Assembly: GCA_038093975.1 (NCBI GenBank)
Contig: JBBPTG010000033.1
Location: 124,001-188,000 of the forward strand
DNA: 64,000 bases
From: Chalciporus piperatus
Taxonomy: Eukaryota; Basidiomycota; Agaricomycetes; Boletales; Boletaceae
Direction: 5' to 3'
The notes beneath the pieces are model-generated. The model searched no databases, was not told where the DNA came from, and was given only the letters and a program-made list of their open reading frames with translations. A program made the position numbers and the translations under genes. Shown piece by piece: positions 13,447 to 25,116 of this stretch (position 1 is its first letter; every line of letters begins with the position of its first letter).

Positions 13447-13693
13447 CCTGAGGGCTAGAAAAATTCCGGTAGTAGGGCGGAGCGCTACTCTTCTGATATA
13501 GTAGACTTCTACAGCATGTAAATTTCTCGGATTAAAACATACTTATACATAAATAGTTGCGAGCGCAACGTGGCTGGTGAACAACTTCTTACACTTTCTT
13601 TCGCGAAAGGAACGCGGTCATGAATCGTTTGGACTATCTGTGACACCCTTGCAGCAAGGGCATTAACCTACTTTTATCTGCGATCCGTCGTAA

Positions 13694-15068
13694 TTACGCC
13701 ATTTCGACGTCCTCATCATCACTGACATCTTCCCAGTCCTCTCCTTCGCCTCCTTCTTCCTCGGCCGGGGAAAGCTGTATGCCAAGGGCCTCTAGTGTTC
13801 CGATGAGTTCTTTCACGTGTTCGAGTAGTGGTACGTCAGGATATCCCTGCGAAGTGTGTAGCTGCAGGAAGAGAACCAAGAATTAGATGCTGCACTCGAA
13901 CTAAAGCAAACCTGTGCACTCACAATCTGACACGTTTCTAAACAATCCCGAGCGTCACGGGCCATGTCCTGCCATTCTATCTGTTCGCCCTCATCTCCGA
14001 GTCCTGCGAAAGCGGTGACGTCCCCTTCCTTTCTGCGTTCGGCCAATAACCACCATGCCCAGCCCATCAAATACCATCCCTCGATGTTGGCATCGTCGGT
14101 TGCAAGTACGCCCTCGAGCAATGAGACGGCGTCAGGGTAAGCACCACATTCCAGTAGCAGTTTGGCCCGGACGATGCGTGTCTGGATAGGGAGCGCGTTG
14201 AGCAAGAGAAGTGCATGCGTCTGTGCGTCGATTGTGGTCGTGCCTTGAGAAGAAGGTGGAGGGAATGTGCGGAGGGCAAGCAAAGCTTCTTCTGGTTTTT
14301 CCTGTGATAGACGAACGCTAGCGAGTGTTTGAAGTGTTTCTAAATTTTGAGGATCGACCTGAAGTGCTTGTGAGAGCAGGGTATCACAGTTACTCGAAGC
14401 TGCCGGGTCGAAACTATCGACGCAGGGAACGTCATCCACACGGTCGGTCGACGGAGTATGTAGACTATAGACATACCATAGATCATACTCAGGATCCATC
14501 CAGATCTCCGCCATTCCGAGATAGGCGCGTATGATGTTGCCTTTGATTTCTGAATCGTCGTCGTTATCTGCATTTCCGCTTGATATGGATTTTCCTTTGA
14601 GTTGCGTCTGGAGGATATCGATTGCGGTTTGGTAGTGAGCGAGTGCGGCATGGGGGTCGTCGTCTGTAAGTTGAGCGAGGTAAAGATACGCAGAGGGAGG
14701 TGGAGGAGACGGGGCGTTCGGGTGGGGTGGTACGAGTGTGAGGAACATCTATCGTCGAGAAAAAGACTGAGTGATATCCCGTCCATGCAATCGTTTCGAC
14801 ATACCTCCTTTGCCTCGTCGACGTCTCCCATCTCGAGAAGTACGACACCCATCATCTCACTGGCCTGATTCTTCTGCGACACCGACCCATCCTCCCGTGC
14901 AAGTACCCGCTCGATAAACTTGCGTGCAAGTGGATAGTCACATTGCACGATCAACTCTTGCGCCTTGTCCAACAATCCCGAGATGGACGGTACCGACGAC
15001 GACGCCTGGGCCACTGTCGTCGAAGCCAACAGCGCTGCCTTTTTTTGCTTTGTGCGTGCCCTTCCCAT
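13694..15068 (-). CDS. ACL4: TPR protein, Acl4-like assembly chaperone of ribosomal protein uL4
   Basis: About 397 residues, close to yeast Acl4 (387). The N-terminus is basic (GRARTKQKK). Helical TPR-like repeats follow: LLDKAQELIVQCDYPLARKF, AYLYLAQL with AALAHYQTAIDIL, LLSQALQVDPQNLETLQTLA, and a last one around IEGWYLMGWAWWLLAE. The tail is acidic (EDWEDVSDDEDVEM), as in Acl4 proteins. Four exons: 15068-14805, 14748-14477, 14413-13924, 13861-13694, all in phase. The role in protecting newly made Rpl4 is inferred from family resemblance, and a generic TPR protein remains possible. Divergent from ARG1 with 138 bp between the starts. Confidence 0.75.
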
Positions 15069-15206
15069 CGCAGTCCCTGGTCAGTTGTATGACCAGTTGA
15101 CCTTTCTGACTTTGCTCGATCGGAGTGACGACACTTGTCGATTACCAAATCTGGATCATATTCATCTGATCTGCAACTTCTTGACTCGGTTCAATCATCT
15201 CTGATC
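15069..15206. promoter_or_regulatory. Bidirectional promoter ACL4-like / ARG1, with a TGACTC site
   Basis: The two start codons are 138 bp apart and point away from each other, so the interval must serve both genes. It contains TGACTC at 15182-15187, the core of the Gcn4/Cpc1 general amino-acid control element, 20 bp before the ARG1 ATG. ARG1 is a classical target of that control in fungi. The site may lie inside the transcribed leader, so function is unproven. Confidence 0.4.
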
Positions 15207-16941
15207 ATGGCATCCTCAAAACCCGGTCGTGTACTGTTGGCTTACTCTGGAGGACTTGGTAAGTGATCAGGTCGCTCATTGGAGTCGATCAGCGTTGATC
15301 ATCGGTCGTAGATACCTCTTGTATCCTCGCTTGGCTCGTCGAACAGGGCTATGAAGTTTACGCGTTCATGGCCGATGTCGGTCAGGAAGAGGTATGTCGA
15401 GCGCTTCGATCATAAGTCATGCAGTCGTAAATCCTTGCACAGGACTTTGCTGCCGCTGAAAAAAAAGCCATGACCTCAGGGGCCAAAAAATTCTTCAAAG
15501 AGGTAAGCTCATTCGGTTTCCCTAGAAATTCCATCCTCACCACACGCATGAAATCGAAAATAGGACATGAGACGCGAGTTCGTCACTGAATTGATATACC
15601 CTGCCGTACAGGCTAACTGTATCTACGAGGTACGTCCCTTCTCCTCTTTATCTCTTCATCAGCAGGATCGAACAAATGATCGCGGTACAGAACGTATACC
15701 TCCTCGGAACGTCCCTCGCTCGTCCGGTCATCGCTCGTGGTATGATCGCAGTTGCAGAGAGAGAGGGTTGCGAGTAAGGAGTCACGTTCATCCGTGACCT
15801 AAAAACATCCTCCTGACCCTCTTGTCTTCCGCAGCTACGTCTCGCACGGTTGCACGGGTAAAGGCAACGATCAAGTTCGTTTCGAACTCGCTTTCTACGG
15901 TCTCAAACCAGACATCAAAGTCATCGCCCCATGGCGTCTCCCTGGTACGTTTCTCCCCCTCATCTCCGAATACCAATCGATATCGATCCGAATAAACAGA
16001 GTTCTACAACCGTTTCCCTGGTCGCCAAGCTCTCCTTGCCTACGCCTCCGAAAAACAAATCCCCGTCCAACAAACCGCCGCCAAGCCTTGGTCGACCGAT
16101 GAAAACCTTTTCCACATTTCCTACGAAGCTGGTATCCTCGAAGACCCCGACACCACGCCTCCCGTCGACATGTGGAAACTCACTCAATCCGTCGAAGACG
16201 CCCCATCCGAACCCGACCGTATCACCATCGAATTCAAGGGTGGTCTCCCAGTCAAAGTGACCACTGCTGACAAGACATACACAGATGCCGTGGAGATCTT
16301 CCTTGAATTGAACGCCCTTGCGAGGAAACACGGCATCGGACGGATCGATATCGTCGAGAACCGATTCATTGGTGTTAAATCACGTGGATGTTACGAATCC
16401 CCTGGTGCTACCATCCTTCGTGTGGCGCATCTGGACATCGAGGGTCTCACTCTCGACCGCAACGTCCGTGCGTTGCGTGACCAGTTCATCACGATCGAGC
16501 TTAGCAAGATCTTTTACAACGGACACTTCTTCACCCCTGAACGCGAGTTCGTGATGAGCGCTATTCCGGCGAGTCAGAGGACCGTGAATGGGGTCGTGCG
16601 TATGAAGTTGCTCAAGGGCAACGTGTTCGTTGAGGGACGATCTTCGGATGAGGTGAGATTTGTGGCTTATCTGTGAAACATGGGGTGACTGATCGCGGTT
16701 GTGCACATAGGGTCTGTATGATGAACAGCAGTCGTCCATGGACGAACTCGGTGGGTTCGAGCCAACCGATACCACTGGTTTCATCCAGATCGAGAGCATC
16801 CGGATCAAAAAGTATGTTCGCTGTTCCCCCGCTCCGTCCACGTTTTCTCATCAGTACTTGCTATCCAGATGGGCCCAAGCAAACGCTCGCAAGGGTCAGG
16901 CTGGCGTTGCCCCCGCGGACGTGTACGGCTCCCGTACCTAG
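15207..16941 (+). CDS. ARG1: Argininosuccinate synthase
   Basis: Joins citrulline and aspartate with ATP to make argininosuccinate, the penultimate step of arginine synthesis. The N-terminus has the PP-loop AYSGGLDTS, split by intron 1. Family blocks follow: [18 protein letters not shown], the segment around [15 protein letters not shown], and [14 protein letters not shown] near the end. Nine exons: 15207-15258, 15312-15391, 15443-15502, 15564-15629, 15691-15773, 15835-15944, 16000-16652, 16711-16811, 16869-16941; about 425 residues, normal for the family. Every junction is GT-AG and in phase. Five short exons crowd the 5' end. Confidence 0.97.
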
Positions 16942-17216
16942 ACGTGAGTGTCGAAGCGGAGAAGAAACACAAGGAGAGTCTACTTGTAAAATAAATCTCG
17001 CGTCTCGGTCTAGTTTCAAGAAAGACATAAAAACTTGCTTGTACGAACTGACGATCTGTTGTAATAAACCGACTGTGACACCTTGCCACAACACCAAAAG
17101 CCCCAGAATTGGATTTCGTCAAAGATGGACATGAGGGTATCACGATGCAAAAAGTCATGACCACGTGAGTGTTCGTGTGGATTCGTTCATCCTTTAGATA
17201 GTTTTTGTCAACCCGA

Positions 17217-19276
17217 TCAATTGAACCACCCTGCCAAACGCATAGCCTCTCCCAGCCCATCCCACTCGCTCCGTTCCCTCCCGTTTGCAGAAGAGGTACT
17301 GACGCTGGAAACGCTAACCTCGCTAGGCCGAGCATATGCTTTCCGACAAGCAAGTTCTGTAGCGAACCTAAAAAGCAACAAAACCCCCACGATCAACTCA
17401 CCCCAATCAACCAGTGCCAATGCGAACCACAAACGTACCTCAAACACTCATCCAACCGCCACCGCACTCCCAAATCCGCATTCCCATCCTTGCCTTTCCC
17501 CCCCTCCGAGTCCGGATTCAACCCAGGCACGTAAGGTGGGCCCGGTAAAACGCGTCTACTCAGCGCCCAAATCATCCCCGCCACGAAAGCTGCATGTGCG
17601 CCTTCCTCGTCCAGATCTTCTTCAGGTTCACGTCCCCGATCAGGTTGAGGTGTTCGTCGCCCATCTTCCCCACCCGCGTCCTCGCCATGCTCCTCCTCCT
17701 CCTCCTCCTGGTCGTCATCCATGGGATGGAACGATTCCCCACTGGGTAAATGTCTATGCGACCGATGGGTTCTCCCAGTTCCCTCCGTCTCCCCGGTCTG
17801 ATTCGTATACGAACTGTCCCTCTGAGTCGATGTGAACGAGTCGTCCGCCGGTCCCGCGCCTGCCCAGAAATCAGACCCCGACCGTACGCTCTCGACGCCA
17901 TCCCAGGTCCGGGTCGTACGCGTCCCGTTGGAGGAAGTCGCGGTGGAGACGGTGTGGCCGTGTCCTTGTGCGCGGGGGTTTCGTAACGTGTGCACGGAGG
18001 GGATATGGGCCCAGCCTGAGCTTTGGAGGTATTCGCTGGTTGGGAGACTGAGGAGGGCTGCACCGTCGCGACCGGCGTTGAGGACGAGGAGAGCGTGTGA
18101 GGGGGCGTGACGTGCGAGAGCGAGGAGGATGGCACGGGGAGTGGGTTGACCGCCTGGAGAGGGAGGGGAGGGGTATCCGGGTTGGCCTTGACCTTGGCCT
18201 TGGGGGTGGAGAGAGGGGAAAGTGGTCGTGGTGAGGAAGATGACGTCCGCATGTGGTATGAGCTGTATAGGTAGGAGGATAGTTAGCGAGCGTGTATGCG
18301 TTGTAAGGAGGGATGAAATACGGACGACTTCGACGCCTTCGCGGGCTCTACGACCAAGGTCTACACTGATGACGCAGTGAGAGCGCCATTTTCGTTCGCG
18401 TGCGAGACCGTCGACGCCGGCAAGATTGGCGAGGGTGGTGCGAATGCTTCGACCTTCGAAATGGAGCCAGTCGAATGGAGCGGGTGAGTTTGGGTTTGGA
18501 CTCGGGACCATGTACGAGTTTGGAGAGGGAGGGGCTACGGTACTAGATGAGGAAGCCGTGTGTGGACGAGTGGACATGGAAGGTCTCGGTGCAGACCCAG
18601 CAAGTGGATTTGGAAACATGGGCGCAGGTGACGACGACTGCTGTTCCCTCACGATCCCTTGTGGGTTCCCGTTACTCTGCTGCAAGTTCAACCCGACGTA
18701 GTTTTCAGGTGCGAGTACAGGGCCCAGGAGGGCTATAAAGTCTTCATGGGAAATGTCTGGAAGCGGGTTGTGGTTAATGACTGTCCGTTCGTTGGTGTCT
18801 CGAGCGTGCATGACCCACGCGGAAGGTATTCCGAGACCGGGCCAGATTTTGCAGTATTTCGTTCGAACGCCAGAGAATTCGATGGCGTCGCGTAGACGGA
18901 TGGCGTCTGCATTACCACCGAGAGAGGCGATGAGCATGGGTTCTACGTCGCCGGACATGGGTGCGCTGGCAGAGAGTTGGACGAGGAGGGCGAGGACATG
19001 GCCAGCTGCACCTCCTCGTGAGGTGTGTACTGACTGAGCGCGAGTGACCGATGCAGGTCCTGGGTGAGATGGGAGTAGTAGGGTGTGAGTTAGGAATATG
19101 GAACCGGTCGTGAATATGCGAAAGGGAGGGTTTGAGGCTGGTGGACCGTTGCCAGCAGCTGTGTCTCGTCGAAGTCGAGCCATGAAAAAACACGACGCGG
19201 ACAACGACGAGGACGACGAGGACGACAACTCTCCGTCCAATTTTCGAGCTACCGTAACGTGCGTGTCCACGTTCAT
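17217..19276 (-). CDS. PfkB-like sugar kinase family protein (ketohexokinase-like), noncanonical
   Basis: Ribokinase-fold protein. Recognisable blocks: SRGGAAGHVLALL, then IASLGGN, VPSAWV-like IPSAWVMHARDT with RTVINHNPLPDI, FDWLHFEGRSI, HADVIFLT, and AAFVAGMIWALSRRVLPG, ending RFATELACRKA. This order matches ketohexokinase-like proteins that phosphorylate fructose or related sugars. The GAGD motif that normally supplies the catalytic Asp reads GAHA here, so activity is doubtful. Long Ser/Pro/Gln-rich inserts and a poly-Glu run separate the blocks. Exons: 19276-18326, 18262-17439, 17367-17217; about 641 residues. The first intron begins GTCCGT and has a CTAAC branch site. The start could instead be the ATG at 19183. 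Confidence 0.75.
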
Positions 19277-19497
19277 TTACAGCCACAACAAAACTGACCA
19301 GACATCGCGTCGAACGTTGGATTTGTACCCGACATTCACCACATTCCGCGACGATGAGGGCCGTTGGATGGACCCACCGTACTGCTAGTGGACGTGGCAT
19401 CGGGACCAACTCAATCATCATCGTGGGCACTCGTTTACCAAGAAATGTTGGACAAGCATAGTCGTACACAGTCCGCATCGTACACACAATGGGACGT

Positions 19498-20876
19498 TCA
19501 AATGACAGTGATGAACAACTCGTAAGGCAGTTGGTTTTCACCTCTGGCCTTCCTTGACCGCCTCTCACCCCTTCTAGCCCTCTTATCCTCACGTCTTTCG
19601 TGCCTCGCTTCTCTCCTCTCATGCCTTGCCTCCCTTCGAGCAGCACGACGAGCCCGTCTGTCAGACATGAAGCTCTGGTTGTGACCGTGGCTGTGGCCAT
19701 GTGAGTGCCTCTCATCCTCCGACGAGGACGAGGACGAAGACGAGTCATCATCGTCCGACTCTGTACGACGGCGCAAACCCTTCGCCATGCGTATTTGGTT
19801 GTGATCTCCAGTTGGCGCAGCGCCAAACCTTCCACTGAGGCGCTCGGATGCCTGGCAAAGCACGAGTTCCATCCTTCTAGGGCCAAAGAAGTACTGCAAG
19901 AAACACAGTCGGTGAGCACGTTGCCGAGATGAAACAGGATCACATTATCAGTACTGACATGGTTCCAGTGGTCCACAACGTCCCCAGCCGCAGTACGGTT
20001 CTTACGTTCCATCTTCTTTTCGATCATGTTGGTCATGAAGAAGCCACCTGATAAATGATGATGAGCACAAGCTCAAGCGTGTACCCAGCTGTGAAAAAGT
20101 CAACCCACCAAGGATGCCTACGCCGGTAACCATCGGGATGACGTTCGATTTGATTCGCTGTTGTGGCGATAGAGAAGCAGCTCTCTTGATATCCCCCAAG
20201 AATCTTTCCGGTAGTATCATCAGCACCTCCCCACTCATATGAACATCGTCACGACTTACCGTTTCCAGTCCCCCTCCGCCACATCGTGCATCGCGAATGG
20301 GTGTGGGTTCATCTGACATGGAGGTGGCAACTCCGGGAATCCTTTGGTCAGATCATGCCCGTTCGAGATCAGACACATAGGCGGGAACGCGTTGTACAGC
20401 AAGTTTGGTGGGGGCTGACGCTGCCACATCGGAGGAGGACCCTGGGGTCCAAAGAACGAAGCGAGCGTCATCATGAAACCACCCTGGTTGCCCTCCTGTG
20501 ATCCTGACGGACCAGCGCGAGCGTCTGGTGCAGGACCGGCTGCGTACGCCGGGTATGCTGTTGATGGACCTGACGGACCCGATCCACCTCTGGCCAGCTC
20601 CTGGTTCTTCTGATCATACTCGTACTTGACATCGCCTTGGGGAGGGTAATACCCCGGTGGCGGGCCTTGGGACGAGTATTGCGATTGAGGAGATGGACCA
20701 CCTGGAGGTGGGTAGTACGATGGTGGAGGGGCATATTGCCCTGGAGGAGCACCATCGCGTGAAGCATACGTTTGGGGCTGGTCAGGTGGGTAGCTTGGGG
20801 CACCATATGATTGACCCTGCTGTTGGGACCGATCAGCAGGTTCGATCCAGTCCGGATGGGTATCCTTCTCGGTCAT
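19498..20876 (-). CDS. Conserved unknown with Pro/Gly/Tyr-rich N-terminus and one membrane span
   Basis: Not a family I can name. About 398 residues in four exons: 20876-20260, 20203-20109, 20047-19959, 19893-19498, all in phase. Residues 1-130 are low-complexity Pro/Gly/Tyr/Gln. The core begins with HDVAEGDWKRFLGDIKRAA, followed by a hydrophobic glycine-rich segment (VIPMVTGVGILGGFFMTNM) that looks like a membrane span. Next comes a basic amphipathic stretch and WNHYFFGPRRMELVL. The tail has an acidic serine run, His/Gly repeats (HSHGHSHGHN) and a very Arg-rich end. Introns fall inside the conserved core, which supports it being real. Membrane association is an inference. Confidence 0.65.
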
Positions 20877-21766
20877 TCTTTAGTTAGGTATTACGGAGAG
20901 TGCTTGGATTGTGTGAGGGAGGGAAATGATGCGACTGTTCTGCTGTGATCAAGGCCTTTTGTATGCTTTCGTCACCCATAATGACATCGACATCAAGTAG
21001 ATTTCTGCACCGCCTGTTGCGTTGCCGACGTCGCATAGCGTCACATTAGCATTGACACTGCACTGCCATGCATCAGTACTTCAGTACCAGGACAGGTTTT
21101 AGCATCAGAAGATAAAACAATGCACTGTTCCTCGATGCTCAACAATCTTGAGCGACGTATCCCCCAATCACTCAACGGACAACTGCGCACTCGGAGCCAA
21201 TCGACCACTGAGGCTGTCCACCTACTGTTCACTCTCCATCTCAAGATCTCAAGACTCGTGCAGTAAACCTTGTTCCACATCGGGCAATTCATCCCCGAGA
21301 ACATGAATTGTGGGGGAGCTGGTTACAGTACATGCGGAGGCCGAACGAAACCGCATCAGTGAGTGGATGAAGAAGGGTGACACGCAACGATCGAAAACAA
21401 GGGCGCGAATGGACGAATGGTCGGAAATGAGTTGTGGGCAGAGCGAAATCAAGGGGTCGAATCCAAAAGGGCGTCAAGATCCAATGATCAGGGAAAAGTA
21501 AGTATTAAGTAGGTACTTATCAGCAACGATGCGAGATGGAACCCGGACGTGAGAGTGTGAGGAAAGAGCAATTAAAAGTCGCTCGAAGAGTATCAGCAAA
21601 GAACGATATATCGTAGATTTCCATGGCGCGTGTTGTACTGCGGGTATGAAGGCATATGTAATGTGATGAAAAGAAAGAAGCTACTTATGTTCCAAATCAT
21701 TTGTACAAGTGCGTGTGATGGCGAAGGGGATGCATAGGGATATCGTGTGCAGTGAAATAGATACAA
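20877..21766. other. Gene-poor interval
   Basis: About 0.9 kb upstream of the previous minus-strand gene and downstream of the next. Open frames on either strand are short and show no family blocks or paired splice sites. Nothing supportable is seen. Confidence 0.5.
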
Positions 21767-23056
21767 CTAGAGTAGACGTTTGACGCAGCGTGCGGAGTTC
21801 TGTCACGTATGTCAGCTCACGTCTGTAATGGTGAAGAAGACATACTGCACAGGAATAATTGACCTCTGGTTAGGCCCTCGAAAACCCAAGAAGATGGAGA
21901 AACCAATGAAGCACTAAAGAGGTTAGTTGAAACTCGTCATCGTCCTCTCCGAGCATGATAACTCACGTTGACTCGCGACTATCCAACAATAAACCGCAAA
22001 GGAGTGTCTCCCCTCGCGCACGTGGACTATTTCCCTCTCTGAGTATAGCTAGCATTTCCGAGTTCAGTTGGTAAGCATGACTTGTCAGTTGACGACGGAG
22101 AAGGCAGGATAGCAGGGACGCATAAGTAGCTTAGAAATGCTGTTCCCTGTGCCGAATGTTCAAGCATTGTAAGCAGATGAACTCACAACTGACGGGCGTG
22201 GAGTAGGATCGACGGTCAAGCCTGCTGAGTCCTCGATACTAGGACGATCGAAAGACCCGATCGGAAGTGAGGCGACTTGTTTGACGGGCACCACGTCCAA
22301 CATACTCTGTGTCGTATCGTGGGCTCGGGGGATAACCTCCGTTAGACTCAAGGAAAAGCGAGACGGTCTTCGTGTACGTGCGATTTCATCGCTGATGTCG
22401 CTTTTATCGCTTGGTTCTTCTGAAGATTGGCGTTGAGGACCAGCGATGCGACTTCTCCTTTTTACGAGACCAGGAGGTACGGGAGGCTCACGAACGTTGG
22501 CAGAACGAAGTTTTGGATGTGCTTTGACTCTTCCGAGTGGTGGTTGAGTCAAAGGGAAAGATTTGGAGATGTGAATGGGCCAAGGGGGTAATTGGGCGTG
22601 GGAAGGGGACGTGATGGAGGAAGATAACTGTAAGTATTGCTCTGTTGGCGAGCCCTGGGTTTGGGGGAATGGGTATTCGAAACGTTGGGAGCCTAGATCG
22701 AAGGGAGTGCTCATGATCTGGGGAAGTTGAGAAGGAATCAGATACACGTTCAGAGTGCTGGAATTGACAAAGGACATGTTGTGCGTGGGGCGAGTGATCT
22801 ATGCGGGCTCAACATGACCGGCTATATGACCACGTAAAGGAGAGCCGAGTAGAAAGGAACTGACCTCTCCTGAAGAGCTGGAGGACATGCTGCGACCTGA
22901 ATCAGAATGGGGAGTTTCGGAGGGGGAGAACCTGAGGCTCTGGCTCTGGCTCTGTCCAAAAGATGGGAGTGGAGGATGTGGATGGGATGATGGGTCGATG
23001 TCGGGTTGTTTTCTCTGTTTTTCTTGCTGGAGATGGGTGTCAGTGTAAGAGAGCAT
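21767..23056 (-). CDS. Conserved unknown, Ser/Pro-rich, probable C-terminal membrane anchor
   Basis: Two firm coding segments: 23056 to about 22800 (ends SSSSSGEVSSFLLGSPLRG) and about 22745 to 22195 (Ser/Pro/Arg-rich, with VKRRSRIAG). Downstream on the same strand, coding-like pieces can be joined by splice sites: REGRHSFAVYCWIVAS, then CFIGFSIFLGFRGPNQRS near 21915-21847, then a last exon ending RCVKRLL at 21767. These would add a hydrophobic span and a basic tail. One junction between the tail pieces does not hold frame with the obvious donor, so the exon model is approximate. Function unknown; a tail-anchored regulatory protein is only a guess. Confidence 0.45.
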
Positions 23057-23661
23057 TGCATGGGTGCTGCACTGAGCAGGAAATAAAGAAAATGGGGTAA
23101 AGACACGGTCTCATGGATCAGTTAGCCCGGGACATTTATCGACCAAACGCGTGCAGAGGGACATGCCCCCCGTGACCGACTTCTGCCAACAATTACTAGT
23201 ATTAGTACTGCTAATAATACTACCACAACGCTAGCTACAACTACAACCAGAATATACTAACTATCCCTCGAGGTTCATATACAGCGCTCACATGGCCCAC
23301 AACGCGCTCTCCTGCTCGCCATCATGGTCAAACCTGGGTCGTCGCAAAGGGCGCTCATCAACCCAAGTTAGTAGGTTCTATTTATCGCACTACTTCTGAC
23401 GCCTCCACGCAAAAAGCGCATTGATAGCGCGAGGCCGACGATCGATGCACCACATGTTCATTTCACGTCGGTCTGTTTCCTTCTTTTGCGAATGGCTGAC
23501 AAAACACCTTTTGCGCCCTCAGCTGACAGCTCCGGAAGTCAGCCGTCCATTTCAAAGGTCAGTCAGCCGACACGTCCTGACTCTCCAATCTGCTCTTTCC
23601 TTTGCCTCTTCAAGTCGCTCCTTTACGCATTTCACGCTCGTTTCCCCTAGATTGCGTTAGT
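23057..23661. promoter_or_regulatory. Shared intergenic region between two divergent unknown genes
   Basis: About 600 bp between divergent starts at 23056 and 23662. It contains an AT-rich run of short TAN repeats near 23196-23225 and an ACAAC-type run near 23235-23250. No ORF with support. Presumed to carry both promoters. Confidence 0.35.
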
Positions 23662-25116
23662 ATGGCACAGCCGACCGACAGGCAGCGACCTCCTGGCTTC
23701 TTCAAAGCCTTGTGGATCGCCTTCATCGCGTTCCTAGGAAGTTTCTTCAAGAAATCACCGTCGGCAGCGGGTCTTCCAATTCCCGCAACCGCCAGGTCAC
23801 CGAAGCGCAACATCAACACGAACGAGGCAGCAACGAGACCCGCCTCGACCGTCAAGGTCGCCCACCAGAGAATCAGCCTCCCCGCCCCCGCTTGGGTGAA
23901 AGAGCCTAGACCCCTGAAACATCGGGCCACGACCACCGCAGCTCGGTCTCGAACTTTTTCGATGGCTCGAGCGAGTCCTCCCCGTCGGTCTCGCTCTGTA
24001 ACGCCAAGGCTCACGATCAGTCACCCTGAACCTATTTTCCATCCTCCAGCAAGTCCGCTTCCGAACATCTCGTTGTCCGGAATCTTCGCTACGCCCCCAT
24101 CATCACCTCCTATGACAAACGATATCGGGATTCGTCGCCTTACGTTCTTTAGCCCCCCTGTGATCGAACACGGAACACGTGTGTTTTCCCCAGGTAGCCC
24201 ACCTCCTTTTCACCACGTTTCGCCTTCTTCTATTAAAGGGAAGCATCGAACCGAAACAAGCCGTTCTATTCGTTCTATTCGCTCGATCCACACTCCCAGG
24301 ATGCCGACTGCTGCCGTCGTGATCCGACTTGACCCCGGAACACTCTCTCCCACTGCGATGTCCGATGGGAGTTTCGAGGTCATATCCTTTGGGGATCACC
24401 GTGGCTTTTTGGGCTCACCTGTCAAGGTAACCAGCGTCGAGCGTCTCCCTTCCCCATGGAGCCCGATCGGCAAGCTTTCGGAGGAAGACATCTGGATGTC
24501 CGTGGATGGAGTCTTGATGAAAGCCTGTGGCCCTGTGAACGACGACAACTCCCAACCCGCGGATGAATCCTTCGTTTTTAAACCAATCTTTCTCGCCGCT
24601 TCGAGTTCCATATACTCTGCTGCCTCCGATCTCGGCGGTTTCGACATCTCGGCGTTCAACCTCGACGGGTTGGAAGATAATCCGCCCAACGAAGACAAGA
24701 AGGACGACGCGAAGGATGACCCAGCGAAGCCCCCGAACGTAACCGAAGTCCCTGATGACAATCGCTTGGGGCTCGTCACCCAGGAGTCTTACACGCCCCG
24801 CAAACGGAGGGATACCATCCCGTCCGTCGCACGGTCCCAAACTCCCGCTAGCTGCGCCTCTCGAGCCATCAAATGTCTTTCTACCCCCTTGGCCAAACTA
24901 GACAACGTCGACCTAACTCACTTCCGCAGCGCCAGTTCGATCTCTTCCATGGCTTACGAATTCCGACTTGGACTCCTTGGGGATGGCAGGAACAGTATGA
25001 CAGCGCTCGAGAACATTTTCTCCTTTCTGGAACAAGACAGCACAGAGTTCACTCCGCAGCGTAGCGTGCGCGGTCCCGTGGAGGTGTCGGTGGCTGGATT
25101 CGTGGAGGCCATTTAA
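23662..25116 (+). CDS. Conserved unknown, Ser/Pro-rich with N-terminal hydrophobic segment
   Basis: Single open frame of about 484 residues, and one of few genes here without an evident intron. Near the N-terminus is a hydrophobic stretch (FFKALWIAFIAFLGSFF), possibly a membrane anchor or an amphipathic helix. The middle is rich in Ser, Pro and Arg with proline-directed SP/TP sites and a small SIR repeat. The last 200 residues contain ordered-looking pieces (SEEDIWMSVDGVLMKA, then YEFRLGLLGDGRNSMTALENI). No catalytic motif is visible and I do not recognise the family. The start is the first in-frame ATG, right after a pyrimidine-rich leader. Confidence 0.6.
   Translation: MAQPTDRQRPPGFFKALWIAFIAFLGSFFKKSPSAAGLPIPATARSPKRNINTNEAATRPASTVKVAHQRISLPAPAWVKEPRPLKHRATTTAARSRTFSMARASPPRRSRSVTPRLTISHPEPIFHPPASPLPNISLSGIFATPPSSPPMTNDIGIRRLTFFSPPVIEHGTRVFSPGSPPPFHHVSPSSIKGKHRTETSRSIRSIRSIHTPRMPTAAVVIRLDPGTLSPTAMSDGSFEVISFGDHRGFLGSPVKVTSVERLPSPWSPIGKLSEEDIWMSVDGVLMKACGPVNDDNSQPADESFVFKPIFLAASSSIYSAASDLGGFDISAFNLDGLEDNPPNEDKKDDAKDDPAKPPNVTEVPDDNRLGLVTQESYTPRKRRDTIPSVARSQTPASCASRAIKCLSTPLAKLDNVDLTHFRSASSISSMAYEFRLGLLGDGRNSMTALENIFSFLEQDSTEFTPQRSVRGPVEVSVAGFVEAI

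Noticed and set aside
17600..17690. Possible intron hiding a GAGD motif in the PfkB-like gene
   Set aside because: The best donor and acceptor give GEDAAF, not GAGDAF, and the unspliced reading keeps a helix typical of this subgroup.
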